Source: UMGS1279 sp045536815
GTDB taxonomy: Bacteria > Bacillota > Clostridia > Oscillospirales > Acutalibacteraceae
DNA: 64,000 nt
Assembly (NCBI GenBank): GCA_045536815.1
Contig: JAZSOH010000025.1
Coordinates: 66,191 to 130,190 of the forward strand
Reading direction: 5' to 3'
Part shown: positions 14,834-23,112 of the stretch, piece after piece
Position numbering within the stretch: position 1 is the first letter of the stretch
Layout of the letters: each line of letters starts with the position of its first letter
Position numbers and translations under genes: made by a program
Notes under the pieces: model-generated
What the model saw: the letters and a program-made list of their open reading frames with translations, nothing else
Told to the model about the DNA's origin: nothing
Database searches by the model: none

Positions 14834-15997
14834 ATGAAAAGAGTTTTTCTTATTGTTTTAGATTCGCTTGGCATTGGCGAAATGCCCGATGCAGGCAGTT
14901 TTGGGGATAAAAACTGTAATACCCTTAAAAGAATAAGCGAAAGTAAATATTTTAATATTCCAAACCTTATTTCACTTGGTATCTCTGAAATTGATGGGGT
15001 GGATTTTTTGCCATCTACACAAAATCCTAAGGCGGCCTATTGTCGCCTTATGGAAAAATCCAATGGTAAGGATACAACAACAGGACATTTTGAAATTGGT
15101 GGAATTGTTTTAAAAAAGCCTTTTCCCACATATCCAAACGGTTTCCCAAGTGAAATAATTGATGAATTTTGCAAAAGAGCGGGTGTAGGTGTTCTTTGTA
15201 ATAAGCCATATTCAGGCACAAAGGTTATAAATGATTATGGTAAAGAGCATTTAGAAAGTGGAAAACTTATTGTTTACACCTCTGCCGACAGCGTATTTCA
15301 AATTGCGGCGCATGAAGAAAAGGTGCCACCCGAAAAGCTTTATGAGTACTGCAAAATAGCAAGAGAAATTTTGGTTGGTGAACATGCGGTTGGTAGAGTT
15401 ATTGCAAGACCGTTTATAACCGAAAATGGCAGTTTTGTAAGAACTTCTAATAGACACGATTTTTCTGTAAAACCGCCTAAAGAGACTATGCTGGATGCTA
15501 TTAAAAATTCAAACGGGACAGTTTATGCTATTGGAAAAATTAACGATATTTTTGCGGGTGAGGGCATAACCAAATACGATTACACCCATTCGAATAACGA
15601 GGGTATGGCATTAACAGAGAAAGCCACTTATATTGATTTTGAAGGACTTTGCTTTGTTAATCTTGTTGATTTTGATATGCTTTACGGACATAGGCAAGAT
15701 GTGGATGGCTACGCAAAAGCGCTAAGTGAATTCGACGAATTTTTACCGAAGATTTTGAAAGGTTTAAGGGAAGATGACCTTTTAATTATTACGGCAGACC
15801 ACGGCTGCGATCCGGGTGATAGCCATACCGACCACACAAGAGAATATGTGCCAATGATTATTTACGGCCAAAAAATAAAGCCCATAAATTTAGGCACAAA
15901 AGAAGGTTTTACAACTATAGCAGCAACTGTTACTGATTATTTAGATGTAAGCTATAAAACCGATGGAGAAAGTGTTTTAAAGGCGGTGTTAAAATGA
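14834..15997 (+). CDS. deoB: Phosphopentomutase
   Basis: Converts (deoxy)ribose 1-phosphate to the 5-phosphate, feeding DeoC or the pentose phosphate pool. The 387-residue alkaline-phosphatase-fold enzyme has the first metal ligand in VLDSLGIGEMPDA, the nucleophile Thr region GKDTTTGHFEIGG, and the C-terminal metal sites in ITADHGCDPGDSHTDHTREYVP. It starts 4 bases after the deoD stop and overlaps cdd by 4 bases (ATGA). Confidence 0.96.
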   Translation: MKRVFLIVLDSLGIGEMPDAGSFGDKNCNTLKRISESKYFNIPNLISLGISEIDGVDFLPSTQNPKAAYCRLMEKSNGKDTTTGHFEIGGIVLKKPFPTYPNGFPSEIIDEFCKRAGVGVLCNKPYSGTKVINDYGKEHLESGKLIVYTSADSVFQIAAHEEKVPPEKLYEYCKIAREILVGEHAVGRVIARPFITENGSFVRTSNRHDFSVKPPKETMLDAIKNSNGTVYAIGKINDIFAGEGITKYDYTHSNNEGMALTEKATYIDFEGLCFVNLVDFDMLYGHRQDVDGYAKALSEFDEFLPKILKGLREDDLLIITADHGCDPGDSHTDHTREYVPMIIYGQKIKPINLGTKEGFTTIAATVTDYLDVSYKTDGESVLKAVLK

Positions 15998-16395
15998 CCG
16001 AAAGGGAACTTATAAAACTCGCAACCGAAAATATGAAGAAAGCCTATGCGCCATATTCACACTTTACTGTTGGTGCGGCACTTTTAACAAAAGGCGGAAA
16101 GGTTTATAGTGGCGCTAATGTTGAAAACGCTTCTTACGGGGCTACTGTTTGCGCCGAAAGGGTTGCGCTTTTTTCTGCCATTATTGACGGCGAAAGACAG
16201 TTTAGCGTGTTGGCCCTTTCGGGTGGAAAAAACTTAGTTTCAAATAAAAATACGCTACCTTGTGGTGTTTGTCTTCAAGCGCTAAGTGAATTTTGCGGAA
16301 AAGATTTTAAAATTCTAATTGCTGACGGAAGCGAAGACTACAAAACCTTTACTCTTGGCGAACTTTTACCAAAAGCCTTTTGTTTGGAGAAATAA
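15994..16395 (+). CDS. cdd: Cytidine deaminase
   Basis: Deaminates cytidine and deoxycytidine to the uridine forms, which pdp then cleaves. The 133-residue length fits the tetrameric class. Zinc ligands and catalytic Glu are in TVCAERVAL and LPCGVCLQAL. The N-terminal AYAPYSHFTVGAALL is typical. It overlaps deoB by ATGA and ends one base before the pdp start codon. Confidence 0.96.
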   Translation: MTERELIKLATENMKKAYAPYSHFTVGAALLTKGGKVYSGANVENASYGATVCAERVALFSAIIDGERQFSVLALSGGKNLVSNKNTLPCGVCLQALSEFCGKDFKILIADGSEDYKTFTLGELLPKAFCLEK

Positions 16396-16396
16396 A

Positions 16397-17707
16397 ATGA
16401 ATATGTATAATATTATTTCCAAAAAGAAATACGGAAATGAGCTTTCTAAAGCAGAAATTGAATATTTTGTTGATGGCTTTTTAAGCGGAGAAGTGCCCGA
16501 CTATCAGGCTTCGGCGCTTTTGATGGCAATTTGCCTCAAGGGTATGACGGAGGCGGAGACGGTCTATTTAACTAAAGCAATGGCAAGTTCAGGTGATATG
16601 GTTGATTTGTCTTGCTTCGGCTCTCTCTCGGCTGATAAACATTCTACGGGCGGCGTTGGAGATAAAACCTCTCTAATCGTTGGATCCATTATTGCCGCTT
16701 TGGGCGGTAAGGTAGCTAAAATGTCGGGTAGAGGTCTTGGGCACACGGGCGGAACAGTGGACAAGCTAGAATCAATTCCGGGTTTTAAAACCGAAATAAC
16801 TGAGGAAGAGTTTATCTCCCAAACTAAGAGGGTAGGAATTGCAATTATTGGTCAAACGGGCAACCTTACCCCCGCCGATAAAAAAATTTACGCTCTTAGA
16901 GATGTTACCGCTACGGTTGACAGTATACCCCTTATAACCTCAAGTATTATGAGTAAAAAGCTTGCTGCAGGCTCTAAGAATATTGTTTTAGATGTAAAAT
17001 TTGGAAGCGGCGCATTTATGAAAACAAAGAAAAGTGCCGAGATTTTAGCAAAAGAAATGGTAAAAATCGGAACTGCCTCGGGAAGAAACATAGCGGCAGT
17101 TATTACAAATATGGATATACCGCTTGGAAAGAACATTGGTAATTCCTTGGAAATTATCGAAGCAGTTAAGGTGCTTAAAAATGAGGTTAAAAATGACCTT
17201 TTAGAAGTGTCTGTTGAGCTTTCAAAAACCTTGGCAATGCTTATCTTTGGCTACTCAAAAAAGGTGGCGCTCGAAAAGGTTTGGGAGGTATTACTTAGTG
17301 GCGCAGCCTATGAAAAAATGAAAGAGTGGATAAGCGCTCAGGGTGGGGATATTTCGTATATTGAAGATACTAATAAATTCGAAAAAGCGAAATTTTTCCT
17401 TAAAATAAACTCAAAAGAAGACGGCTATATTTTTGCTATGGATACCGAAAAAATAGGTAATCTATGTACAATGCTTGGCGCGGGTAGGACAAAAAAGGAA
17501 GATATTATTGATAGCGCCGCAGGAATTATTCTTGAGAAAAAAACAGGGGATTTTGTTGACAAAGGCGACCTTATCGCTACTGTTTTTACTAATAATGAAA
17601 GCGTTTTAAAGAATGTAGAAAGTGAGCTTATTTCAGCGATTAAAATCTGCAAGAAAAAGCCGAAAACAGTGTCTACAGTTTATAAAACAATAGTGGGTAG
17701 AAAATAA
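16397..17707 (+). CDS. pdp: Pyrimidine-nucleoside phosphorylase
   Basis: Phosphorolyses uridine, deoxyuridine and thymidine. The 436-residue protein carries the glycosyltransferase family 3 motifs DKHSTGGVGDKTS, KMSGRGLGHTGGTVDKLES and ALRDVTATVDSIPLI, then the C-terminal PYNP domain. I use ATG 16397 (GGAG 8 bases upstream) rather than an in-frame ATG inside cdd. The pdp/deoA distinction is by similarity to Firmicutes enzymes. Its TAA overlaps the copA ATG (TAATG). Confidence 0.93.
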   Translation: MNMYNIISKKKYGNELSKAEIEYFVDGFLSGEVPDYQASALLMAICLKGMTEAETVYLTKAMASSGDMVDLSCFGSLSADKHSTGGVGDKTSLIVGSIIAALGGKVAKMSGRGLGHTGGTVDKLESIPGFKTEITEEEFISQTKRVGIAIIGQTGNLTPADKKIYALRDVTATVDSIPLITSSIMSKKLAAGSKNIVLDVKFGSGAFMKTKKSAEILAKEMVKIGTASGRNIAAVITNMDIPLGKNIGNSLEIIEAVKVLKNEVKNDLLEVSVELSKTLAMLIFGYSKKVALEKVWEVLLSGAAYEKMKEWISAQGGDISYIEDTNKFEKAKFFLKINSKEDGYIFAMDTEKIGNLCTMLGAGRTKKEDIIDSAAGIILEKKTGDFVDKGDLIATVFTNNESVLKNVESELISAIKICKKKPKTVSTVYKTIVGRK

Positions 17708-19908
17708 TGAAAAAAGAAGTTTATAAAATAAGTGGTATGCACTGTGCGGCGTGTTCCTCGGCGGTGCAACGGGTGGTTACTAGACTTTCAGGCGTTAGGG
17801 AATGTGACGTTAACCTTATTACCGAAAAAATGACAGTTTTATATGAGCCTAAAGAGGTTTCTTTTGACGATTTTAAAAGGGTAATAGAGAAGGCGGGTTT
17901 TGGAATCTCTAAAGAACAAGAAGAAATTAAAAAGAGAGACGAAAAACCTTTTTTAAAAATTTTATTTGCAATTATTTTGAGCACACTTTTGCTTTACGTT
18001 TCAATGGGGCAGATGTTTTTCGAAAATCTTCCTGTGCCAAGTTTTGCAAGTATGAAAAGCAGTCCTTTGGGATTTTGTTTAACTCAGCTGATTTTGTGCA
18101 TACCTATTATGATAATAGGTAAAAGCTTTTTTATTAAAGGGTTTGCGCTACTTTTTAAGGGAAATCCAAATATGGATAGTTTGGTAGCACTCGGAAGTAC
18201 AGCTTCGTTTTTATACAGTCTTGCAATGCTTTTTAGTATAAAAACAAATCCACACGCAGTTCATAGTCTTTATTTCGAGTCGGTTGCTGTTGTAATTACC
18301 CTTATAATGTTGGGTAAATATTTTGAGCAAAAAAGCAAAGCAAAAACAACCGATGCAATAAAAAAGCTAATGGAGCTTTCACCTGAAATTTCTCACGTTG
18401 TAAAAGATGATGGCTTTTTAGACGTTCCGACCAGACTTGTTAAAAAAGAGGACATTTTGTTCATAAAAGCGGGTGAGAAAATTCCGCTTGACGGCAAGGT
18501 AATAAAGGGCGAAAGCAGTGTTGACGAGTCTATGTTAACGGGTGAAAGTATGCCTGTAAAAAAAGAAAAGGAAGATTTTGTTACAGGTGGTAGCCTTAAC
18601 CTAAGCGGTAGTATTTATGTTCAGGTTACCAGGGTGGGCGAAGAAACTACCCTTTCAAAAATCATAAGCTTCGTAGAGAATGCGCAAACTAAAAAAGCGC
18701 CGATTTCTCGTCTTGCCGATAAGGTTGCAGGGGTTTTTGTGCCAATAGTTATTGTTATATCGATACTTTCGGCGGTAGGGTGGTATATTGCCTCTAAGGA
18801 TTTAGCCCTTTCTGTAAAGATACTTACAAGCGTTTTGGTAATTGCTTGTCCTTGCGCTTTGGGACTTGCAACACCAACGGCTATTATGGTTGGAACGGGA
18901 CTTGGTGCGACTAACGGAATTCTAATTAAAAATGGAGAAACACTTGAAAAAATTCATAAGATACAGGTAGCCGTATTTGATAAAACGGGTACAGTAACAA
19001 AGGGTAAGCCAACAGTTACCGATGTTGTTGCAGAAGATAAAAATTTTGTACTTTCCCTTGCCGCTTCGGCAGAGATAGGGTCTACACACCCAATTGCGTC
19101 GGCAATTTTAGATTATGTGAAAGAGAACAATATTAGTTATTCTACACCTGAACATTCTGAAAATATATCCGGAATGGGTGTGAAATGTAAATTAAACGAC
19201 AAAGAACTTTTTGTTGGCAAATTAAATGAAATTGAAAATAGTTCTAAAGAATATAAAGAATTTTACTTAGAAGCAAATAAGCTCGAGGCTCTTGGCAAAA
19301 CAGTTATGTTCGTTTTATATGAGAAGGAAATTTTGGGGGTAATAGCGGTTGCCGACGAGATAAAAGAAAACTCGGTTTCAGCTATTAAAGGCCTTAAAAA
19401 AATGGGAGTTCGAACAGTTTTGCTTTCGGGAGATAATAAGGTTACCGCAAAATTTGTAGGCGATAAAATATCTGTCCACGAAGTATATTCTGAAATTTTG
19501 CCTGAGCAGAAAGCTAACATTATTTCAGAGCTTAAAGAAAAATACGGCTCGGTTATGATGGTGGGCGACGGCATTAACGACGCACCTGCTTTGTCGGTAT
19601 CTGATGTTGCGGTTGCGGTTTCTTCGGGCAGTGATATTGCCATTGACTCTGCCGATATAGTGCTAATGAAAAACGACCTTTTGGACGTGCTTAAGGCTGT
19701 TAAACTCAGCCGTTTAACAATTCTAAATATAAAGCAAAACTTATTTTGGGCTTTTTGCTATAACGCACTATGCATACCTGTTGCCGCAGGGCTTTTATAT
19801 GCATTTGGCGGACCTCTTTTAAGCCCTATGTTTGCAGGACTCGCGATGTCACTTAGTTCGGTTTGTGTTGTTACAAATGCGTTAAGGCTTCGTACAAAAA
19901 AACTTTAA
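17707..19908 (+). CDS. copA: Cu(+)-exporting P-type ATPase
   Basis: Pumps monovalent copper or silver out of the cytoplasm. The 733-residue protein has one N-terminal heavy-metal domain (GMHCAACSSAV), the intramembrane metal site IACPCALGLATP, the phosphorylation motif FDKTGTVTKGKP, the HP motif GSTHPIASAI, and the hinge MVGDGINDAPAL. TGES is present as LTGESMPV. All catalytic motifs are intact, in contrast to the ATPase-like protein at 253-3249. Its ATG overlaps the pdp stop, so it is tied to the nucleoside operon. No CsoR or CopY gene is visible. Confidence 0.96.
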   Translation: MKKEVYKISGMHCAACSSAVQRVVTRLSGVRECDVNLITEKMTVLYEPKEVSFDDFKRVIEKAGFGISKEQEEIKKRDEKPFLKILFAIILSTLLLYVSMGQMFFENLPVPSFASMKSSPLGFCLTQLILCIPIMIIGKSFFIKGFALLFKGNPNMDSLVALGSTASFLYSLAMLFSIKTNPHAVHSLYFESVAVVITLIMLGKYFEQKSKAKTTDAIKKLMELSPEISHVVKDDGFLDVPTRLVKKEDILFIKAGEKIPLDGKVIKGESSVDESMLTGESMPVKKEKEDFVTGGSLNLSGSIYVQVTRVGEETTLSKIISFVENAQTKKAPISRLADKVAGVFVPIVIVISILSAVGWYIASKDLALSVKILTSVLVIACPCALGLATPTAIMVGTGLGATNGILIKNGETLEKIHKIQVAVFDKTGTVTKGKPTVTDVVAEDKNFVLSLAASAEIGSTHPIASAILDYVKENNISYSTPEHSENISGMGVKCKLNDKELFVGKLNEIENSSKEYKEFYLEANKLEALGKTVMFVLYEKEILGVIAVADEIKENSVSAIKGLKKMGVRTVLLSGDNKVTAKFVGDKISVHEVYSEILPEQKANIISELKEKYGSVMMVGDGINDAPALSVSDVAVAVSSGSDIAIDSADIVLMKNDLLDVLKAVKLSRLTILNIKQNLFWAFCYNALCIPVAAGLLYAFGGPLLSPMFAGLAMSLSSVCVVTNALRLRTKKL

Positions 19909-19921
19909 GGAGAAATGAAAA

Positions 19922-20116
19922 ATGGAAAAAATTATTAAGGTCCCCGATATGCACTGTGAAAACTGTGTCAGAAGAATAAGGGAAGATTTTGAAGGATTAA
20001 AAATCGATGTTAAAATAAATCTCGCAGAACAAACAGTTACAGTTTTAAGTGAGGAAGATTACATAGCCGCATTCGACGAGCTTTACGATTTAGGCTTTTC
20101 ACCTGAAAAACTGTGA
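19922..20116 (+). CDS. CopZ-like heavy-metal-associated protein
   Basis: A 64-residue single ferredoxin-like metal-binding domain with the site DMHCENCVRRI and the usual C-terminal LYDLGFSPEKL. Such proteins hand copper(I) to CopA. It lies 13 bases after copA behind an AAGGAG site. I leave the symbol blank because small HMA proteins are hard to place from sequence alone, but the copper chaperone role is well supported by position. Confidence 0.88.
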   Translation: MEKIIKVPDMHCENCVRRIREDFEGLKIDVKINLAEQTVTVLSEEDYIAAFDELYDLGFSPEKL

Positions 20117-20184
20117 GTCGGTTACTATTTTCTAACCCTTCATATAATAATTAATAGGCAAAATTTTGAATTTTGGAGGCGTTT

Positions 20185-20961
20185 ATGTTAGAGGTTTTAA
20201 GAGGAATTTTTATACCTTTTATAGGTACGGTTTTGGGCTCCGCAACTGTTTTTGTTTTTAGAAAAGGTATGAGCCCCAGAGTGCAAAGGGCCTTTTCGGG
20301 TTTTGCCGCGGGTGTTATGGTTGCGGCTTCTGTTTGGAGTCTTATTATCCCATCCATCGAGCAAAGTGCTTCGCTTGGGGGTTTAGCATTTTTACCCGTT
20401 ACATTAGGTATTTGGGTTGGCTTTTTCTTTTTAATGTTGCTTGATAAAATTATACCTCATTTGCACGCTAATGATATGTCCGAGGGACCTAAAAATAATC
20501 TTAACCGCTCAACAAAAATGATTTTGGCGGTTGCTCTTCACAATTTGCCTGAGGGTATGGCGGTTGGTGTTGCGCTTGCAAGTCTTACCAGTGGCGAGAA
20601 TTTAATTTCATCTGCCGCAACCCTGGCCCTTTCAATAGGAATTGCTATTCAAAACTTCCCTGAGGGAGCAATAATTTCTGTTCCCCTTTATAAAGAGGGA
20701 ATGAGCAGGAAAAAAGCCTTTGTTTTTGGCGCTCTTTCGGGCATTGTAGAGCCTATAGGCGCGGTTATTACTCTAATTATTGCAAGTAGCGTTGCAACCT
20801 TGTTGCCGTATTTTTTAAGCTTTGCGGCAGGTGCCATGCTTTATGTTGTGGTTGAAGAGTTAATTCCTGAAATGACCGAGGGTGGACACTCGCACACAGG
20901 AACAGTATTTTTCTTTTTGGGCTTTTCTTTAATGCTTGTTTTGGATATTGTTTTAAAATAA
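20185..20961 (+). CDS. ZIP-family metal transporter
   Basis: A 258-residue membrane protein with eight predicted helices. Helices IV and V carry the ZIP metal site: HNLPEGMAVGVAL and QNFPEGAIISVPLY. A short charged loop (HLHANDMSEGPKNN) separates helices III and IV. ZIP proteins of the GufA/ZupT type import zinc, iron or manganese; specificity cannot be read here. ATG 20185 has GGAGG 8 bases upstream and replaces an upstream ATG that overlaps that site. It follows copA and the chaperone in the same direction, 68 bases on. Confidence 0.9.
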   Translation: MLEVLRGIFIPFIGTVLGSATVFVFRKGMSPRVQRAFSGFAAGVMVAASVWSLIIPSIEQSASLGGLAFLPVTLGIWVGFFFLMLLDKIIPHLHANDMSEGPKNNLNRSTKMILAVALHNLPEGMAVGVALASLTSGENLISSAATLALSIGIAIQNFPEGAIISVPLYKEGMSRKKAFVFGALSGIVEPIGAVITLIIASSVATLLPYFLSFAAGAMLYVVVEELIPEMTEGGHSHTGTVFFFLGFSLMLVLDIVLK

Positions 20962-20979
20962 CCGAAAGAGGAAATAGAA

Positions 20980-21906
20980 ATGGAAGATAAAATTTATGAC
21001 GTTATAATTATTGGTGGCGGACCTGCGGGGTATACTGCGGCGCTTTATGCGGCAAGAAGTAAAAGAACTGTTTTGGTTTTTGAAAAAATGTCGGCCGGCG
21101 GTCAAATTGCGCTTACCCCTGAGGTTGAAAACTATCCTGGTTTTGTTGAGGCTGTAGATGGATTTATTCTTGGCGACAATATGAAAAAAGCTGCCGAAAA
21201 GTTTGGTGCAACAACAAAAAGGGCAGAGGTAGTTTCGTTAAATCTTAAATCTAAAATCAAATCGGTATTTACAAAAACCGAAGAATTTAAAGCAAAAACA
21301 GTTATTTTGGCTATGGGCGCAAACCCAAGGCATTTAGGACTTGAAAACGAAGCATCCCTTATAGGAAAAGGTGTTAGCTACTGCGCGCATTGCGACGCTA
21401 TGTTTTATAAGGACAAAACTGTTTTAGTGGTTGGTGGAGGTAATTCTGCCGCTGCCGATGCGCTTATTTTATCCCGCGTATGTAAAAGGGTTTATCTAGT
21501 ACACAGAAGGGATACTTTAAGAGCTACAAAGGTTTACCACGAGCCTCTTAAAGAGGTAGAAAACATAGAATTTATATGGAATAGTAGTGTTACAAAAATT
21601 CTCGAAAACGGTAGAGTTTGCGGTGCTATAGTTAAAAATTTAGTAACAGGCGAAGAAACAAAAATTGATATTAACGGTATCTTTATAAGCATTGGACGAA
21701 TTCCTGTTACAAATTTAATTAAGGAGCAAATAACCCTTGACGACGCGGGCTATGTTGTTTCAAACGAAACGACCAAAACAAATATAGAGGGAGTTTTTGC
21801 GGCGGGAGATATAAGGCAGAAAATACTAAGACAGGTTGTTACCGCCACTTCTGACGGCGCTGTTGCGGCACACCTTGCCGATGAATATATAACAGAGAAT
21901 TTTTAA
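20980..21906 (+). CDS. trxB: Thioredoxin-disulfide reductase
   Basis: A 308-residue flavoprotein disulfide reductase that reduces thioredoxin. FAD motif GGGPAGYTAALYAARS at the N-terminus, redox pair in SYCAHCDAMFY (C-A-H-C rather than the common C-A-T-C), NADPH motif VVGGGNSAAADA with HRRDTLRA, and the C-terminal FAD contact GVFAAGDIRQK. Ribosome site AAAGAGG. Its place after metal-handling genes suggests a thiol or metal stress unit. Electron donor specificity (NADPH or other) is not certain. Confidence 0.93.
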   Translation: MEDKIYDVIIIGGGPAGYTAALYAARSKRTVLVFEKMSAGGQIALTPEVENYPGFVEAVDGFILGDNMKKAAEKFGATTKRAEVVSLNLKSKIKSVFTKTEEFKAKTVILAMGANPRHLGLENEASLIGKGVSYCAHCDAMFYKDKTVLVVGGGNSAAADALILSRVCKRVYLVHRRDTLRATKVYHEPLKEVENIEFIWNSSVTKILENGRVCGAIVKNLVTGEETKIDINGIFISIGRIPVTNLIKEQITLDDAGYVVSNETTKTNIEGVFAAGDIRQKILRQVVTATSDGAVAAHLADEYITENF

Positions 21907-21949
21907 AATAATTTCACCTTTTATGCAAAAAATAAATAAGGGTGATATT

Positions 21950-22144
21950 TTGAAAAAAAGAGATAAAGCGGCGGTTTCTTCGGAGGATTTTTTAACCGAG
22001 CCTGAAAGTGTATATGAACAGGTTAATAAGTACGGCACATACAACATTCAACCAACCTCGGCTACTGAAAACTCCTTTCCTAAAATCGCACAGGGCCTTC
22101 CAAAACTGAAAAACAGACGCGTTAAAGAAGGCATAGACGAATAA
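21950..22144 (+). CDS. Small hydrophilic hypothetical protein
   Basis: A 64-residue basic protein (MKKRDKAAVSSEDF... to KNRRVKEGIDE) without cysteines, signal peptide or membrane segment. I favour TTG 21950, which has AGGGTGAT close upstream, over ATG 21923, which has no ribosome site. It sits between trxB and a strong terminator and is probably co-transcribed. I do not recognise a family. It could be a lineage-specific protein or, less likely, a chance frame. Confidence 0.45.
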   Translation: MKKRDKAAVSSEDFLTEPESVYEQVNKYGTYNIQPTSATENSFPKIAQGLPKLKNRRVKEGIDE

Positions 22145-22152
22145 AAAACAAA

Positions 22153-22180
22153 ACCCTCGGTGAACTCACCGAGGGTTTAT
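22153..22180. terminator. Bidirectional terminator
   Basis: ACCCTCGGTGA (22153-22163) pairs with TCACCGAGGGT (22166-22176). A-rich DNA before and T-rich DNA after let it serve the plus-strand metal/redox operon and the converging nucleotidyltransferase gene. Confidence 0.85.
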
Positions 22181-22192
22181 ATTATTTAAATA

Positions 22193-23080
22193 TTAAATTC
22201 CGTCGTAAAGACCTTTATTAGTCATTTCGTCGATAGCGGCTTTTAAAACAGGTTTATCTTCTTTGTATGTCATACCGAACCACTTATCTTCGGTAGCCAA
22301 TACCTTAGCTTTTTTAATTTCCGCTTTAATAAGCTCATCAATTTGAGAGGGTAGAAAATATTCCGACTTAGGTACGTTAATTTTTTCTTTAAGAAATTTT
22401 TCAAAGCCTTCTTCAAGATAACCGAAAAGATCGGGTGTAAAGCCCCACATATTCATTGAAACAATCGCATCGGGAGAAAGGGTAATAATCTCGCCCTTTT
22501 CGTTTTCGTAGGTGCATTTGTTGGTAATGTTTGTGATTTCGTTAATATCTTTAAGGTAAGAATTTTCGTCAGCAAGGCAAACACCTCTTGCAACGGTACC
22601 ATTATCTGAAAGAGTATTTTTAAGACGGAAGCCAACCATACAAAAATCGCCGTTTTCTTTAGCTAGATATTCGTTGATTTTTTGGTATGCCGATTTGCCG
22701 TAGTAATCGTCTGCGTTAATAGCTGCAAAGGGTTGGTCTACTATATCTTTACAACATAAAATTGCATGACCTGTACCCCAAGGCTTTACTCTTTCTTCGG
22801 GAACCGAAAAACCTGCGGGTAGTTTGTCAAGCTCTTGAAAAGCGTAGGAAACGTCGATTTTCTTTTCAATTCTTTTGCCTACAACCTCTCTAAAATCGTG
22901 CTCGATGGCTTTTTTTATAACAAAGGTAACCTTGTTAAAACCTGCCGCCATGGCATCGTACACAGAGAAGTCAAGAAGAACCTCGCCGTTTTTGCCAACA
23001 GGTTCAAGCTGTTTAAGACCGCCGAAACGACTGCCCATACCTGCCGCCATTACTACTAGTGTTGTTGGGAATTTGCTCAT
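22193..23080 (-). CDS. Sugar-phosphate nucleotidyltransferase
   Basis: A 295-residue GT-A-fold nucleotidyltransferase. The N-terminal signature VVMAAGMGSRFGGLKQL contains the G-x-G-x-R and Lys nucleotide-binding residues. PWGTGHAILCCKDIV and AAINADDYYG provide the metal-binding Asp region, and MVGFRLKNTLSDNG follows. It would make an NDP-sugar from sugar 1-phosphate and NTP; the sugar is not evident. Ribosome site GGAGG. The sugar transferase gene lies directly upstream in the same direction (32-base gap), so both probably act in surface polysaccharide synthesis. Confidence 0.85.
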   Translation of the reverse strand: MSKFPTTLVVMAAGMGSRFGGLKQLEPVGKNGEVLLDFSVYDAMAAGFNKVTFVIKKAIEHDFREVVGKRIEKKIDVSYAFQELDKLPAGFSVPEERVKPWGTGHAILCCKDIVDQPFAAINADDYYGKSAYQKINEYLAKENGDFCMVGFRLKNTLSDNGTVARGVCLADENSYLKDINEITNITNKCTYENEKGEIITLSPDAIVSMNMWGFTPDLFGYLEEGFEKFLKEKINVPKSEYFLPSQIDELIKAEIKKAKVLATEDKWFGMTYKEDKPVLKAAIDEMTNKGLYDGI

Positions 23081-23112
23081 TTTTAGTGCCTCCGTTTAAT
23101 TTTGCTCTATAT

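Noticed and set aside
17707..20116. Horizontal acquisition of the copper genes
   Set aside because: Base composition and codon use look like the neighbours, and there are no mobile-element or attachment-site remnants.
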